From Aphelocoma coerulescens (Eukaryota > Chordata > Aves > Passeriformes > Corvidae), in assembly GCF_041296385.1 (NCBI RefSeq), contig NW_027184085.1, forward strand, positions 57,508,109-57,572,108: DNA of 64,000 nt, read 5' to 3'. A program made the position numbers and the translations under genes. Under the pieces are notes generated by a model. That model saw nothing but the letters and a program-made list of their open reading frames with translations. It was not told where the DNA came from and made no database searches. Shown here piece after piece: positions 33,524 through 47,749 of the stretch (positions within the stretch are counted from its first letter, which is position 1; each line of letters starts with the position of its first letter).

Positions 33524-36500
33524 GATGGTGACTGTCATTCTTGGATTTCGTGGACTTTTACATGTAAGTCAACTCCCTGATAGGCCTCTATCACACAACT
33601 GCAGTCCACCTGTTACCTCCTTACAGCAGCTACAATTCCTAGTTATGAAAAACATCAAAGCAACGCTAGTAAACACCTTTGCAATTGTTTCCACCACCCT
33701 ATGTATTTCCTACTTTCATCCTGGCTGCTGGAGGTAGGGTGCTATTGACACCAGTAATAAATGTTACCCTGTGCAACAACCTGGCATTGTGTGTGAAAGA
33801 CAAAACGTGTCTGATCACTCTGTCACAGAGAACGTGTAATTTGGTATAAGAGTAACTATTCATAAACCATCAGAAATGCCAAGGGTACCTAAAACAACAG
33901 AAAGTGATTCTCATAACAAAATAAGAGTGAGGACATAAGTGTGTACATGACTGGTAGTGATTTATAGGTACAGATTGTTCCCCACTGATTCAGGATCCCA
34001 GCTTCAACTAGACACAACATGGTGAATTAAAGGTAGCACAGCAGTCTCAGCTTCAAGATTTCCTACAATTTATCACTTTGGCCCAAGCACTTAGCCATGA
34101 TGAAGTCACATATATACATGTTAAATTACTTTGCATAATATTGAAAAAAAGCTGAAGAGCAAGTTTAAAATTATATAAGTATATTAAGATGACCATAAAA
34201 ATATAAAGTAGTATCTTCCAGTTATTTGCCTTCATCACTACTGCTTAGTGGGTTGCAGCTAAGACCTGCTAGATCTTACAGTACTAATCTTACTTAATAA
34301 GTATTGAATATTTACCTCAGGGTAAATATTTAATACCTGTTAAACATGGCTTCTGAATGGGCACAGTGAAGCCTATCATGAGAGTACTCCTAGGAGGATA
34401 ATACATTGTAACCCCATCCTGTGATTATTCTTCTGCTTAAAAAGCAAAATTGTCCTTTGGAGGCAAGCCAGGCTCATTCTTACAGGCTTTCAGGACAACT
34501 TTTTAAATTCTCTTGGCTCTAGCCTAGTAGGTAGTTTTCCCAAAACACCACAGTTGTAGCAAGAATGATATAACACTCATTAAAGTTCATTTCTCGTAGA
34601 ATTGCTCAATGCTATGTACTACAATCTGTATCTAGTTAGGGCTAAATGGCAATATTTCTGTCAAAGTTTTTTCTGAAAGCAAATACTGAGATGCAATCTT
34701 TTTACAAAAACATGTTGTTTGTTTTTGGTTTTTTTTTTCCAGATTTAGGATAAATTTTACAGTCAAAATGAGAGTTAAAATTCTGAAACTATGCTGCTCG
34801 TCGGGGACATAGGAGCCCTCAGTTCAAATCCACATGCTACATGATTTCTCTTTCAGCAACTTAGGAGCACAGTTCCACCCTTTTAACAACAAAGGAAGGT
34901 AATGTAATGGTTGAAAAAATATATTATTTGTTAAAAAAATTAAAAATGTGCTCATTTCTGAAGTTAGTTATGCAAATAGCTGAGAAGAGAGTAAGATACC
35001 AGACGATAATAATATGCACAATGCTCTAGCCAATTTTTGAGGATATCAGGATGTGAAATGTGAGGTATGGAAGTTGTTTTTTAGCTTGCATTAACCAAAC
35101 ACCAACTGTGGAGAGATACGGCTTCATTTCATGTATCAAAATTTCCAAATATGGTTTGTGTGCTGGACTTCTACCTTGTTTGTTTGGTTTCTTTCTTATT
35201 GGTTTAGCTTTTGTAATAAAAATTAATATTTTTTTCCCACAGATCTTTCTCCAAGTACAGACATTCACAGTAGTCCAGTGATTCTTTAGACTGCTGCTCA
35301 GGGACAAGTTCTCTAATACCTTAGCAACAAAACTTACTTCTTGACAAGCATAGTAGGTTGCCTTCTCCAAGCCCTTGGTAATCACCAAAAATTATCATCC
35401 AGCACCTAAAGAGGGATATGTAACAGCCTCTCCTTGTGAACAGTGTAGTTAGTTAGCAAAATTAGAAAAATATATCCCTCAAGTGCAAAACTGTGTGTAG
35501 GAACTGCAGCTTCCACCTTGACGACCCATACAAGGGTCCCTACAACAGCAGGGGTAAACCAGGCTGATGTGGAAAGCATGGAGCCCACCATAACTCACTA
35601 GCCTGTAGGAGAAGCAAATCCAAGTGTTTTCAGTCTTACAAAGTCAACAGGCTACTCTATCTGTTTTTCAGCTGAGCATATGCACAGGCTGGCAAAGTTC
35701 CCTACCCGCCCGATCTTTCTTGATTTCTTTCCACACAGCCCGTAATTCTATATTAGCCTTCTATAAACAGTTCGTGGTAGATACAGGCACTTTCTGTTTA
35801 TAGCTAGTGATTCTTCAATGCTTTGTGCATGTATGAATTCCTCTCGCTTTTAAAATTTTGAAAGGGTAACTAATCCCGCCAGAAATATTACTGCAATAAA
35901 AAAACTCAGAAGATTGTATTTATGGGCACATCAGTTTCAAGTTCTTGATGGATTAATCAAGAAAAATTTTTGCAAGAACTGTAAGAAACAAGGAAATAGG
36001 ATTATATTTTAATTTTTCTTTAGAAAACAGAAGCAGTAATGACTACTTTTTTGGAAAGTGCCACTGGTTTATGCATCATTGCAGTTAATAACTTATTCTA
36101 GGTATTAAATCTGTCACATTCCTTTGACTTAGAATAGAATTGAAGAATTTACAGCCAGAGACCCAAATCTGACCTAGCAATTTGAAAGCATAACAGAGAT
36201 ATGAATCCAATTTTTCTCTGTCCAAACACTGACACACACACCTTGTATCAGAGAGACATCTGAACAAGTCATATTTAATATCAGACTGAAATTATTACAA
36301 AAATGAGAGCATGAGGATTATTAAACACTCATTTGCTGAAGAGACTTCACTCCCAAAAAGACATCATCAACAGTCTTTAGCTGATAATGTTAAAAATCTC
36401 TTCAAAGGACAATAAATTTGGTCTACTCTTATTTCCCGCATTCCATGCCCTCATATTTTTAAAAATGCCTTCTTTTTTGACTTCATTTGAAAAAAAAAAA

Positions 36501-36940
36501 GTAATACACCCATCTTTGCAGATATCTTTGTGACAGCAGCATTATCAATGCCATACTAGTAAGATCCAAAGGATTACTCACAATTTTGTTTGGGGTTTTA
36601 TTAATATAAAAGGATTGTGTGAGGAAAAAGGGTGAAAATACAACTTCGAAAATCTCATTTTGCACTGTTTTTTCAAAAGAAGTACAGAGCATCTCTTCTT
36701 CTGCTGGGTTATAGTAAATTTTACCAGTTGCAGCAATGACTTAGATATAAAACACTGAGAGCCTATGTCTTCTCTTGAAGATGTTAGAACATCAGGCCAG
36801 GGATTGAAGATTTTCATATTACCAAGTAAAATTAAAATTGTGTCAGAAGTGTCACTGAACCTACCAAACACTCGTGGTTATTGGGGACCTTATGCTCGAG
36901 GAAGCAGGAACCAAAGGAATCAGAAGCGTGATGAAGGTGT
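33524..36940. other. Intergenic, no gene seen
   Basis: Unique AT-rich DNA. It contains the hairpin at 34301-34336 and a T/G-rich tract at 34711-34739. An isolated TTTTTTTCCCACAG acceptor-like site lies on the plus strand near 35240 without a coherent exon. No gene is supported. Confidence 0.5.
34301..34336. repeat. Inverted repeat (hairpin), 16-bp arms, 4-base loop
   Basis: GTATTGAATATTTACC at 34301-34316, loop TCAG, then GGTAAATATTTAATAC at 34321-34336. The arms match at 15 of 16 positions. There is no T-run of a terminator and no recognised element around it. Confidence 0.9.
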
Positions 36941-36949
36941 ATAGGCGTG

Positions 36950-37430
36950 GTTCAGGAAGGCCAGGAAGGCCTTTGAAGATATGAACTCACTTTCCAACCT
37001 TTTTCCCAGGTAGGATTTTTCTCTTCAGGAGGGTGGAAATGTTCTTGTAAAAAACCAAGAAACACAGGGTCAGGGCCTCGCCTCTTCCCAAACAGCAGCA
37101 GGAGATAGGGCTGTGGCAGTAGCAGGGAACGTCTCCTCCCACTGCATACTTGCTGGGTAGGTCCCAGGGTTATCTCATCCCCCAGGCCATCCACGCCATC
37201 CATCAGCCCTTATCTCCCTGCAGGCCCAGCACTGCCTCGTGCCCCTGTTGATGCCGATGCTGCCGGGGCTCCAGGCTGGCAGTGCCATGTGGGGGAGCAG
37301 GGGAAGGAGCACTGGGGCTGTTCCCTCTGGTCCCATCCTCATGTCCTGAGCTGGCTGAAATGTCAGTGCACACGTATAGGACAAGGTCTCCTGAAAAGGG
37401 ACAGAAGCTGAGGACTTTGACATGTTTCAA
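36950..37430. other. Locally GC-rich unassigned segment
   Basis: Roughly 480 bases stand out from AT-rich flanks. CpGs are present (GATGCCGATGCTGCCGGGG near 37250) and ORFs of about 80 codons are open on the minus strand. I recognise neither a gene nor a repeat. Possibilities are a lncRNA exon, a decayed LTR, or an old regulatory element. Confidence 0.4.
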
Positions 37431-40400
37431 TCACATTTAGTTTCCATTTCTTTGAAGCTCAGATGGGCATATCTTATCTCTCAGGATGTCTGCACATTTT
37501 CCCCCAGCAGCCAAAGGCTTGCAGGCTAGTACATCACCTCGTGTCAGAGCAGGGATGTTAAAAGCACTGAGGATGCCAGCCTTCTCATCATCTTCATGGG
37601 CTGATATTACAGTATCTCTTTATAAGAGCTTCACTTCAGCACTGGGGATGGAGAAATTTGCTCTTCAGGCGTTCAGAGCGCTCAACAGAGAGAAAAAATG
37701 AAAAGTTCTTGATATTGCTTAAACAGGGAGAAAAACCTGGGAAGGGACTGTGCTTTTCAGATTTCAGATTCAACTCTGCTGCTGTTTGCTTAAGTCAGGA
37801 ACTACAAGTATGGTTTAAATCCTTAGAGGGGCAGCTCTTAGATTACATGAAAGCAGGAAGAGGGTTTGGTAACTAACCACCTTTTTTGATTTCCAGGAAA
37901 GGAAAAGGGGAAAGGAAGGACAACCAAAAAAAAAGTCAGGGGTAATTACAAAACAGTGGAAAGTGGAAAGTGGAAAAGGAATGCTTTTACTCCCCATGGC
38001 TGGCAGCAAGATATTTCAGCTGCCAGGTACGACTGCAAGGGAAGAAGTTGAGTGTCAGATCTCAAATGTGTGTACATGGCATACAAATCACTTGGTTTCC
38101 AAGAGATCAGTCTTTACCTAAGTACAGTGCAAACAAGTCAGGTAGCATTTTACATTTTGAGAGTTCTGGTGAAATTTCATAAGTGAAATATGTACAGAGC
38201 AATGAGGGATTAGGCCTTTAAGAGTGTACACAATTTTTCATGACTGCTAAATTGTACAATATAATGTAATATAATAATTTATAATTGACTTTCATTTTCA
38301 GTATAGAAGCTCATTCTTTTCATAGACTCCCCTATGGGATTCCTGATTTGGTCAGTAAGGCAAACTGAAACCAGTTAAACCAGAGCTTCCTGGAACGCAG
38401 GTCCTGAAAAAACCATTTTTGAGGTCAAAAGATGATACTAGCATTGGGCATACCCAGGGTATTAAATCACAGTGATGAGATTTTACCAAAGGATCTCACT
38501 CATTTAGTATTCTCCAGTGCTAGTTCATCATGTGCATTACCAGTTTGCTTCACTAGGAAATGCCAATGCAGAAAGAGGGGATTTGAGAGGTCCCCGACTC
38601 CATGAGCAAGAACAGTACATCTTCTGCATTTTACAAACTGGTAGCACTTGATGCTGCTGGCTTGCTCTCCAGTCTGTTTATTTGCCATTCACAGGACATA
38701 CAGGTTTACTCCTACCTTCCTTAGTCTCCTGTGTGGATCATGGTGCCATCTTCCCATCAGGCTATACCAGCTGCCTGTCACTTCTGTGCCAAGTGGTCTG
38801 GCTTACACACCCCTCTCTGTAACACAGCTATTCACTGTCTGATGTTGGAGAGTGTGTGGAAAAATGGCCAGTGCCAATACTGGGACTAGAGGCAAGGTGT
38901 TTTGGGCCCCCATCCCAAGCCTGAATTTTCTTGTTTACAAGGATTGGATGTTTATCCAGAATGATGAGCTCTCCGCTGTGGGTAAAGCAAAGATTCTCTG
39001 ATGTAAACCATTGTCTAGGTGTTGAACACTAAAAGGAGTAAAACAATAATAATTTATCTTGCCATCTAATTGAGTCCAATTATTGTTAAAAGTATCTGAC
39101 ACACCATTAAAAAACTACTTTGAAAATACCTATGTTTTCCCAATAGCCTTCAGTTAATTTTTTAAAGTCTGTGTTTAAAATATTCCTTTGAAGACATGAA
39201 ATTTTCTTTCTCTTTTTTGTATTTAATGACCCACTTGTCCAATAATATCAGAAAACTTTAAGTTGCAAATCAGAGCTTTGCGCTATAACTTCCTTCCATT
39301 TAAGAAACATAATTAATGCCTGAGTGCTGCATATGAATTTAATTTGAAAAAAACAGAAAAATCTCAGTAAGGGAGAAGTGCAGCTTTTAATCATCAGCTT
39401 ACTTTATAAGTGAGAGAAAATAATTAAGATTCTGTCAGAGGATGATATTATGTAGTAATGCTGGGAAGTTTGCATAACACAATGCCAGAAAACACAGATG
39501 TTGAGAATAATAAAACCCACTCTAGAGTAAAATTGTTCAAAAATTATTTTTCTAAGTAGAAGACAGGAAGTGGATGAAAGAAACATAATATTAGTAATTT
39601 GAAAGTGATAGTTTTTCAACCATAACATGTTGTATTCTGCACAGGCAAAGGAATAATTTATGCAGACAATACACAGCAGTTTTATGCAGCAGTTCGGTGC
39701 TGAACAAATTATTGCATGCAAGAAGGCAAAAGCAGAGTGAACCTGTAGACTTTTGACACTTGGAAGACTGGCTGGGATTTGTATGATGTGGGATTAGACT
39801 GGTCCAAGATCAAAGGACAGAATATCTAGACAAAGAGTACCCCTTGTAAGAAGACAATGCTTGGCTGATGCAACAGCTGCATTAGAGCCATTTTTTGCAA
39901 ATAGCACACTGAAGACATCTTAGGAAATCTCTTGGCTAAGAAAAGAGGAATGTTAATACTCTTTTCCTTTTGCTGACACAATCCTTATAAAAGCTGTTAC
40001 ACCAGCCCCCAAAAGGAACATGTGTATAGTCTGCACCTTAATAGAAGCAATGTGTTTCCCCAAATTGGCAATGCTAATGAGAACTTAGAGCAGTAAATTC
40101 ATTTATGAAAACATTTAAGAGCAAGAGACAGGAAGAACAGGGAGTGTCACTGCCAGTCTGCTACGATAAATCCTGACCTGGGAGAACTCAGTTTAATCTT
40201 TTTGAATCACTTCCAGAGCTGGGCTTGAGTGAGAAACAGATTTCAATGATGAATATTTTCAAAGTGAGTTAAGAAAAGGCTGATGATAATCTGGTATACT
40301 TTTATTTGTGGGTTTATTGATAACATACTACTAATGGAAAAAAAAAGTAGAAATACTCCATTGTGTGAAGCTTAGGTTGATCTGTCTCTAATCACTAGGA

Positions 40401-43400
40401 TATTTTATGGCTCTACTGTTTGGGCTCATGTTTGAATTGTTCTCTGCTACAGGTGTTTTTCTGAATTTGTGAACAACTGGTACCCTAGATTGAAGGGATC
40501 TCTCTGGATTTCACTTTTCTTTGTAAATATGTATTAAATGTATTGCTAGGATTACTTCTGTTGCAAGTACACAGAGTCTGTGGTCAGAAGACTGCTATTT
40601 CCACAGATACAAGAAAAGTATGAGAAGTGATGAGCCAGCTCCATACATGCCCTTCTATCCATAAATAGAATGGAGATAGGTGTTGTAGGAGAAAACTTTG
40701 AAAGACAGCCAGATGACAAAGAGGTCTCAGTTCGGACTTTTCCAGCATTTAGGATAATGGACTCAGAATAAGGATATACAGTGTTAGAGGGCAACTTACC
40801 TTCTCTGCCATCTCCTGTCAGTGCTGTATGCTGAGGACAGCAGTGCTTAACAAAATGTATTGTCTGCATAGGTGTCTATTACTAAAAAATATTTTTTTAT
40901 GTAATGCTATATACAAGACTTAACACAAAAGAAAGAGGAATTAATAGATGCAACTAAAAGCTCAAACAGCAATTTGCCTTTTGGCATTGCAGCCTGGACG
41001 GATCTTCAAAGTAAGCCTGTGCAAAATTAACCTCATCCTGGTTATTAATAGTTTATTATAACACAGGACAGAATGAAATTATGTCACAAACAGGCAGGAA
41101 GTAGATAATAGTAAAATAAAGGCTTTATAAAATTCCTGTCTGGTGGGGGTTTTTTGTTGCTGTTGTTGTTTGTTTGCTTTTTGTTTATTTGGTTGGTTTG
41201 TTTGGGTTTTGTATTTTCAGGATTACAAAAAAGTTATTTTTTGTTTGGGTTTTGAGCATATTGCCTAAGAATGTTTTTTTTCTCTACTTACTGGGTAAGT
41301 TTCTTCTCAAAGAATACTGAAACAATAAACATGCAAATAATAAAAATGAAATTTCTATATGAGCTATTAAAAAATAAAAAATTACTAAAGCTGGTCATTG
41401 AATCACTATATTTGGCTGACTGAACTAACTAGATAGAATTATAAAAAGTTAGATGCTTCTACTCAGATACTCCACCATAGTCACTGCTGTCAGAAGAGTG
41501 AATAGTGTTTTAAACAGAGACCTGTAAGGAATTCTTAAAAATAAAACCCACGTCAGCCCAGTTGCTGTGCTGCAAATCTGAGGTTTGTTCTAGGGGTGAA
41601 ACACACAAACTTCCTGTGTAGATTTTGCTGTGCTCATTTTACCTTTTCAGGAAGTGTCTGACAAGTACCCAGCTCACACCCACAGACAGCGAGCCCTGCG
41701 CTGTGGGAGCTGCCCGCTCTGTGTGACTGCTTGGTGCCTGCGCTCCTGAGCTCCTGCCTCCCGGGAAAAGAGAACAGGACAGGACAGGGAGTAACCCTTT
41801 GTTGCACCTGGGAAATGCATGACAACAACGATGGCCAAGGGGTTTAATGCTGTGAAGTGAAGACCATTGGTCTCTGGGTGTGACAAGCTTTGCAAGGATG
41901 GAACAGAAATGCTATCCCCACACCAGCAGGCACCAGTCTCCTTCAGCAGAAGAAAGGGTTGGACTGGCACCTGGCAAGTGCCAGGTAAGAGTCACTGACC
42001 AGCAGGAGCACAGATGGGATGTAGGAGCACAGATAAAATAGGAGATAATCCTGATCTAACACTAGCTTTCCCACCAGGTCAAATGACAGTACAAGATCCT
42101 GTGGGAAAAGATCAGGGATGAAAAGGAAAGATGCTCAAAATTACATCTTCTAGAGGAAAGGACCACACAATGAGGAAGGAAGTCAACTGCACAATTGCTT
42201 GCTAGAGAAGTGCCCCTATTTGGCAGACAGACTGTCCTTGCACCCTGAGGCACTGTCTCTTCAGAATGGATGCTACCATGACTGATAGGAACTTTAAACC
42301 AATGTGAAACAGTATTGTATTTTCCAAACTTAGTTTTAATAAAAAAACCCTTGGGTATAAAAGCACGGACAAGGAGATGAAAAAGAAGAAGAGAAAGAAG
42401 GATGATAAGGAAAATGGAGAATACCAAGGACAATAGCAGAAGTCTTGCAGGTAAAAGCACCAACCAAAGGGATGGATATAGTTCATTGAAGAATTTGAGA
42501 GTGGCTGGAGAGAAATTACTGAAATGTTTTTATACTGGTGCAAGAAGCTTACATAGCATGCTGCAAGAACAACCATTACCAGTGGAAGAGGTGAAATAAC
42601 AGAAATAAGAAAAATGGGCTGGACTAGCAGTCAAGCCTGCAGTATTTAAAGGGGTGCTCATCTTGGGGAAGAATTAAATAAATAATCATAAATGCTGGAG
42701 AAGACAGTGGCCTATAAACTTTTAGATATCATCCTCTCAGATTTATGCCCTCTATGGCACCATTTCTTATACCTTTAGGATTGTTTATCGAAATAATAGC
42801 CAAGGTTACAAAAGACTCTTCTGTAAATACAGCTAGGTATAAATACCTTGTGAGTGAGACCAGCTATCTAAGGAGAGTGTTGATACAAGGAAAAATAAAT
42901 GCAACCTGGCAAAAGATAAACAGAGACTGGAATTCGGAGGAACACTTCTGTCAGAGCTGAGAAGTCTGGAAAAAAGCTTCAGATGTGTAATGGGGGCAAG
43001 AAAATGCTGGTTTGACCAATAACATGAAATCCTATGTAGCCTTTAACAGTATTCAATACACAACTCACCATATTCTAATGCAAAGTTTGGGTGTGTTTTT
43101 TTAATAAGTTATTTATTTCATTTTAATATATTTCAGGTCCTAACAATGAAACTGGTGCAACACAGAAAGTGGCAGAAGCATCAAGTACCTGGTACAGCTA
43201 AATCACCTGTCTTCAGAGAAAATCACAGAAAAAGGCAGAAAAACTGTAATAAGGTGCTTCCCTACCAGAAAAAAAAATCACCTACTAAAGAGTGGTCTGG
43301 GAAAGGGACCAAGCTAATACTACAGGCAGGTACCAATAGAGGAAAAACCTGCTGTGAAATATTTCATTTTTGTGATTCTCTAACAATTTACAGAAGAAAT

Positions 43401-46400
43401 GTCACATAATAGAAGTTTGGCTCTCTGCTGGGAGTCATAAATAAAATAGAACTGTAATCAAAGGACAGAAGAAAAAAGACTTAGCAGATATTTAATTCTT
43501 ATTTATGCTTACTTCCAGAAATTATGACTTGAATGTAAATGTGGAAGGTTGCAGCATGCAATAATTCAAACTCTTATACGTTCTCCTGCTGCACCCTGCC
43601 TGCTAAGCATTTCTAAAGCCTGTACTGGCTGCTTTAATTTACATCTTTCTACCCAGTGATTAGAGAAAGGTTTGAAAAGGTCTTCAGAAAAAAACCAGTG
43701 AGCTATCCCTAGGGTTTGTTACGGTAGTCTGTTCATCTGTGATCAATACTCCGTAGCTGCTTGGGTCTCCTCCACGGAGAACCTGCACTTCAGCCAGGGG
43801 AACTCCCAGAGAGAGGATTTCATGCAGGCACACAGATGGTTCATTTTCTTCATGTTGGATGCAGAGCTTTTCAAAGTGTAAGGAAAAATTAGGAAAAAGT
43901 AGTGTTTCTAGATGAACTGTTGGTACAAAATAAAATATTAAACACCAAATTGTATCAAATGTGATTTAAACTTAAATAATAAATCTGTCCACTTTATTGA
44001 TATCCATTGTCAGTAGACTGAGGAGCAGTAAATATACTGAGGAAATGACAGGCTTTGCAGGGATAAACTGTGAAAAACCAACTGGATTACCCTTGATCTA
44101 CCTCTAAATTTAGTTTGAATCCTGTAGGTTGCATTAATGACTGGACTGTAAATTGTCTCCAGGGTATTTCCTCATGCTTTCTACAAAAAGCAGAGAAAGG
44201 GAGGGCTCAGGGAAGAACTGAAGCCTGAGGCATCTGCTTTGCCTCCCTGGTCTCAACACAGCATTCTCAGCATTTCCCCAGACTGAAAATAAAGGGGTCT
44301 CTGGATCAGCTGCCAGCTGAAAGCTTCCGGAACAGACTTCCATTTCAATCCACACCCAACCCAACACACCCTTTACAGCAGGAGAGCTGTTAGATGCATT
44401 GCATCTGCTGGCACAGGTCTGCTGAAAACTACTTTTTTTCTCTGCAAAGCCAGACATTCCTTGTGGCAGCATGGTGGCAGGTCCTGCCCCTTGGTACAAG
44501 CACTAGGAGGGCATGGGAACTGTGTGGGACAGGAAGCTAGGAATGTGCATTTTCTTTCTGTTCTGATGCCACAGAGCAGTGCTCCTTGCTTTAAAGGGGT
44601 AAACCTGGCATATCTCCTTACTCATCACTTGGTGGCTGTATTAAGACACAAGCAAAATTTCCTTTCTAAAGACATAACAAACAGGCACATTTTACTTAAG
44701 TTCCTTCTCACCTATATTGCCATGCTTAGGTATTTCATACTTTATAGAGGTTGCCTCCTAGACAAAGATGACACCTCTGATGGATCTGGCAACTCACTTC
44801 AGACAGGTTGTGCTGAAAAAATCCTTTTGCAGGTTTACTTCAAGGTCTCCTCCTAATGTTACATGTCTCATCTGGTCAGTGTCTTTGCAATTCCCTCAAG
44901 GCAGGTGAAGCAAATGTGAAATAAAGAGAACCTGGCTATGGGGTGACTATATTTGTTGGACACCTGGCAGTCAGCTGGGCCCAAAGTGGCTTTGTGGCAC
45001 CTGTAGTTAAGAAAGAAGATAGAGCAGCCCAAAATAAGCCTGTTTTTAAAATGCATAATAAGCCAGCATCTTCTGTGTTCAGCAACAAAGGTGCAACATA
45101 GGTAAATGCCGGCTTTGCCACCATTCGCTGCAATTAAGTTCATCTTACCTACTCCTGTAAATTCAGAGTATGTTGTGCAGACACTAGTTCTTCCCTCTTT
45201 TCTCAGTCCTTTCTATACTTTTCTTATTCCAGTTCATGTATCCATGTCTTAGAATCTTTGGAGGTTAATGTCACGAAGAAACTGCTGTGTGACATCTTTT
45301 TTTCTGAGGCCACATTTTACCTCTGAACTCACAGATGGCGAATACCACAGTAAGGTTTAGAAAATAGTTTATATTGGTTTAATTTAGATTTTGCAATGAC
45401 ACTGTTACTGTACCTTAAAAGTTGAAATTTTTTGCAGAATGAGACATGGGAAGAGTAAGACTTGCAGCATCAAGGGAACTTGCTATACAGTGTATCTTTA
45501 CTTCACATGGAAATGTCTGTTCTTTCGGAATAGAGCAATAATCTTCACAAAACCACAGGCACTATTATGACCTGTTGCACCCCCAGACAGTACAAAATGC
45601 TCTTTTTGATGTCCACTGAACTGCTCCCACAGCATTAATTCCAAACTTAAGAACATTGCAGTGAGAGCAACCATTATGACTTTGATGAGAGCTCCTTCAG
45701 CTCATGCTTGGCAAAGACATAAATTCCTTCAGATGATCTGTGGATAAATAGCATAACCACAGGCAGCCAAAAGCAATGCTATGCAGAATTTATGCTGGTT
45801 AGCATAAAAATCTTAGTACTGAGTACTTAAGAGATTAATCTGCACATATGAATTTATTGAAAGATGATATGAGCATCTGAATAAATGACCTATTTGCTTT
45901 CCATTCCAGCCTCCTACTGGTAAAGTCCCTGCTTTCTGTACACAGGACTGCAGTAAAGTTTAAGCATACTAATGGGCAGTACCAGAATACACAAGTGAGT
46001 GAAGGAGGATGCCCTGCAGTGCACAGAGTGGACCATTTAAGCAAATGTAAATGGAAGAGGCAAATTTCCCTGGAAAGGCAGCTTGGTAATTTTTATCTGC
46101 TATGACAATTTGTTTTGCCTTTTCTTTGTTCACACAGAAGCTAAGGCCGTTCTGAGAGGGCAGGTTTCATTCCCTGTAGGATGTGTGGCCTGAATATGAA
46201 GCAGCTGGTAAGATCTGATTGGTTTATGTCCTTAGGGTATCTTCAGTATATTGAAACAGTTCCTTTAAAAAAAACACAAACAAAAACCCAACCAACCAGA
46301 CAAAGTTAGATCATCAATGAGGCAACGCAGAACAGACAGCATTCTTCAAAATTTCTGGCCCTTTTCCTGCCTCTTATAAAGTCTCTTCAAATAAATCCTT

Positions 46401-47319
46401 TCCTATCCTACTGCCCAAGCAGAAAAGGCAGCAATACATAGTTAAAATACTAAGGAGTGAATATCTTCACTGCTCAATCAGAGGGATAGGGACTCAGCAT
46501 TGCTGGACTGCACATGCAGAACATGTATGATAATGTTTGTTACTGTGGACATGAGTGAAGCACAAATAACTCCTAATATTTTTAATTTGCTGATGGTGTC
46601 ACAGGGAGCAGTTCTGGGAGTCATACATTAACATTCATTGCCATTTTAGTGAGAGGGTAGAATGAAAAAAAAAGGACATAGATTCCAGCTCTTTTGTTGG
46701 CTTTGACCACTGGCTGTTGGCTACCCCAATTTCCATATGCATCTTTACATCAGATATTAGTACTGCTAATTGCTCGAAGAAAAATATTACTAAATTGTTA
46801 GATACGCAATAAATATGCACAAATTGAGCCTGATGTGTAAATCTCTAAGACTAACCTTTATACTTGAACACTTCCATATTTTTGTGTTAGTTTTCAAAAC
46901 AGACCACAACTTAATTATATCCATATATTATTCTCTACAACCATCAGAGAATTTAGTTTTGAAACTTCTGTATAGTTTGTATCTCACATACACATAAAAT
47001 AATACATGCTTATGTACACACCCTAGCAGAGAAGGTAACTTCTCTGGAATGGTTTTAATTGTTAGTACACTAAAGACAAAGAAACCCCACAAAAACCAAA
47101 AAAATCCAAACAACCAAAGAAACAACCAAAAAAATACTGTCAGAACAAAACAGGAAGATATTTCCAAATTACTGTGTATGAATCCAAGCGTCTTTAATGT
47201 TATTTTCAGTCTTTCTCAAAATTGGAGACCCATTCTCTAATAATTTTCTGCCTATATATAAAATGACATCTCTTCTCCTTGGAGGAACCCAGGTTATCTA
47301 ATGGCTCCAACCTACATGT
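37431..47319. other. Intergenic, no gene seen
   Basis: About 10 kb of mostly unique AT-rich sequence. The ORFs of 120-133 codons at 42062-42463, 42202-42576, 44134-44499 and 44461-44856 show no family resemblance and overlap one another on opposite strands. Simple tracts lie at 41142-41219 (T/G), 46266-46302 and 47076-47134 (A/C). No repeat could be named. Confidence 0.5.
41142..41219. repeat. T/G-rich low-complexity tract
   Basis: GGGGG then T6, GTTGCTGTTGTTGTTTG and repeated TTTG/TTGG words. The same class of tract lies at 23285-23395 and 34711-34739. Confidence 0.65.
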
Positions 47320-47749
47320 ATCACATAATCATAGAAGAAGTGAGGTTAGAAGAGACCTCCAGAGGTCATCTGGTCCAGCTTGCTTGCTCAAGCAGGGCCA
47401 CTCAGAGCCAGTTATTGAGGTATGGAATATCTCCAAGGATGGAGACTCAGCTACCTTCTCAGGAAACCTGTGCCAGCACTTGGTCATCCCCAACAGCAAA
47501 TTTTGTTACCATTAGAGGAAACCACCTGTGTTTCAGTTTGCGCCCATAGCCACTGGTTCTGTCACTGGGCACCACTGGAAAGATCCTGGCTCCATCATCT
47601 TTGCATCCTCCCTTCAAATGTTTATATGAATTAGTAAAATTACCCTGAATTGCCCTCCTTTCTCCAGGCTGAACAGTCCCAGCTCTCTCAGCCCTTTCTC
47701 ACAGGAGAGGTGCTCCAATCTCTGGTGTATTCGTCAAGACTTTCCACAT
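47320..47749 (-). mobile_element. CR1 LINE 3' end, about 430 bp
   Basis: The plus strand starts ATCACATAATCATAGAAG and GAAGAGACCTCCAGAGGTCA. It then has TCTGGTCCAGCTTGCTTGCT, the CTCCAAGGATGGAGACTCAG block, ACCTGTGCCAGCACTTGGTC, and finally TTTCTCCAGGCTGAACAGTC with CAGCCCTTTCTCACAGGAGA. All are standard reversed CR1 3' region blocks. It ends where the LTR at 47750 begins. Overlapping 70-82 codon ORFs in three frames are shadows of this repeat. Confidence 0.9.

Noticed and set aside
44134..44856. Two ORFs of 121 and 131 codons on opposite strands
   Set aside because: They overlap at their ends, have no recognisable domain, and sit in unremarkable sequence with no CpG island or splice support.
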